Source of the DNA: Patescibacteria group bacterium | GTDB taxonomy: Bacteria; Patescibacteriota; Patescibacteriia; UBA9934 | NCBI GenBank assembly: GCA_030916555.1 | Contig: JAUPWK010000024.1 | Coordinates: 1 to 5,040, forward strand | Reading direction: 5' to 3' | DNA length: 5,040 nt | In this document: positions 4,567-5,040 of the stretch, in pieces | How the letters are laid out: the number at the start of each line of letters is the position of its first letter | How positions within the stretch are numbered: the stretch's first letter is position 1 | Translations under genes and position numbers: made by a program | Notes under the pieces: generated by a model | What the model was told of the DNA's origin: nothing | What the model saw: only the letters and a program-made list of their open reading frames with translations | Database searches by the model: none

Positions 4567-4590
4567 AAGCATTCGGAAACTCGAATGCTT
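4567..4590 (-). other. Hairpin in the lgt to dsbA-like gap
   Basis: AAGCATTCG (4567-4575) and CGAATGCTT (4582-4590) form a perfect 9-bp stem with a six-base loop, about 15 bases upstream of the DsbA-like ATG. On neither strand is it followed by a T-run, so it is not a standard terminator. It may be an mRNA-processing or stability element or an operator. Confidence 0.55.
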
Positions 4591-4610
4591 TACCTTCAAA
4601 GTGTACTAGT

Positions 4611-5040
4611 TTATGGTTTTTTTAGCCCCTTCCTTATCCACACAGCTAAGCCGACACCAAAAAGTATCAAACCCAAGCTCAGATACTGCGCTGGGGTCAA
4701 TCCAAAATACTGAGCGTCATTTATTCTCAAGAAATCGAAAAAGAATCGAACTAATCCATACCACAGACAAAACACCGCTGCGTACGTACCTACCCGACGC
4801 GGCTTTCGTGCGAGCCAAACAAAAAGAACTGCCAAAAACCCGGCCGCTAAGGATTCATATAAGCCAAGATCATGCCGCACAACTCCATCAGGATATTTGG
4901 TACCAAGAATGAAATGCGTCGCCGTGCCAGGATGATCATGAATCAAAAAGCAACCAATGCGCCCAATCCAAATACCAAAGGGCATGCCAAAGAGTAAGAA
5001 ATCAGCATGGGTCAAAACATTGACCTTCCGATATCGCAAA
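4611..5040 (-). CDS. lgt: Prolipoprotein diacylglyceryl transferase, C-terminal 142 residues (cut by right edge)
   Basis: The frame is open to the right edge (the first visible codon is an internal TTG Leu) and ends at TAA 4613-4611, giving the last 142 residues of a protein usually 250-290 long. Lgt moves diacylglyceryl from phosphatidylglycerol to the lipobox Cys of prolipoproteins in the membrane. Visible family marks are the Lgt signature region WIGRIGCFLIHDHPG at fragment residues 24-38, RHDLGLYES at 55-63, and WYGLVRFFFDFLR at 93-105, which contains the Arg equivalent to the essential R239 of E. coli Lgt. Three or four membrane helices alternate with these loops, and the tail RKGLKKP is basic, hence cytoplasmic. 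The HDHPG form in place of the common N-x-E after GRIG fits Lgt variants I recall from deep-branching bacteria. It lies upstream of the DsbA-like gene in an apparent export-protein maturation unit. Confidence 0.93.
   Translation of the reverse strand, partial: LRYRKVNVLTHADFLLFGMPFGIWIGRIGCFLIHDHPGTATHFILGTKYPDGVVRHDLGLYESLAAGFLAVLFVWLARKPRRVGTYAAVFCLWYGLVRFFFDFLRINDAQYFGLTPAQYLSLGLILFGVGLAVWIRKGLKKP

Noticed and set aside
4567..4590. Hairpin as a terminator of lgt
   Set aside because: It is followed by GAGCTAATATCG on the minus strand, with no T-run.
4552..4599. TTG-initiated 16-residue extension of the DsbA-like protein
   Set aside because: It spans a 9-bp hairpin, lacks a Shine-Dalgarno site, and the ATG at 4551 gives the usual short charged N-terminus before the membrane helix.

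Overview
The window looks like part of a chromosome from a Candidate Phyla Radiation (Patescibacteria) bacterium. The support is a combination of traits: a surface protein built from a cohesin-like domain, two Ig-like domains and a C-terminal membrane anchor; a DUF5654-type small membrane protein; a small cytosolic protein with an HLDQKKPSYG...HSGEYDG core that I recall from such genomes; an Lgt of the GRIGCFLIHDHPG type; tRNA genes with CCA encoded; and several starts without a clear Shine-Dalgarno site. TGA is used as a stop (at 421-419), so the recoded-TGA lineages are unlikely. The exact lineage cannot be read from this sequence.

Layout. (1) 1-2173, minus strand: a compact run of four genes transcribed right to left. 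They are an EVE-domain protein, the cohesin/Ig-like surface protein, a DUF5654-like two-helix membrane protein (4-bp ATGA overlap) and a further small membrane protein cut by the left edge (1-base gap). (2) 2174-2654: a 66-bp divergent promoter region and an unrecognised 119-residue plus-strand gene that has its own extended -10 promoter, a strong AGGAGG site and its own terminator. It is visibly more GC-rich than its neighbours. (3) 2652-3056, minus: the conserved small hypothetical, with a perfect TATAAT box upstream. (4) 3057-3798: no protein gene. It holds three plus-strand tRNA genes, Pro(CGG), Ser(GGA) and Pro(GGG), two 127-bp near-identical repeats each ending exactly one base before a tRNA-Pro, a likely tRNA promoter, and two terminators facing opposite ways. 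(5) 3799-5040, minus: the C-terminal part of lgt (prolipoprotein diacylglyceryl transferase, cut by the right edge), followed by a membrane-anchored DsbA-like thiol oxidoreductase.

How it fits together. Lgt and the DsbA-like protein both serve maturation of exported proteins (lipid anchoring and disulfide formation). The cohesin operon adds a protein displayed on the cell surface with small membrane partners of unknown role. The tRNA block supplies decoding of CCG, CCC/CCU and UCC/UCU codons.

The most unusual signal is the pair of 127-bp GC-rich elements in front of the two tRNA-Pro genes. They are 121/127 identical to each other, while the two tRNAs they precede are only about 79% identical. 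The elements can fold in at least two mutually exclusive ways. No CRISPR array, insertion sequence or integrase is visible.
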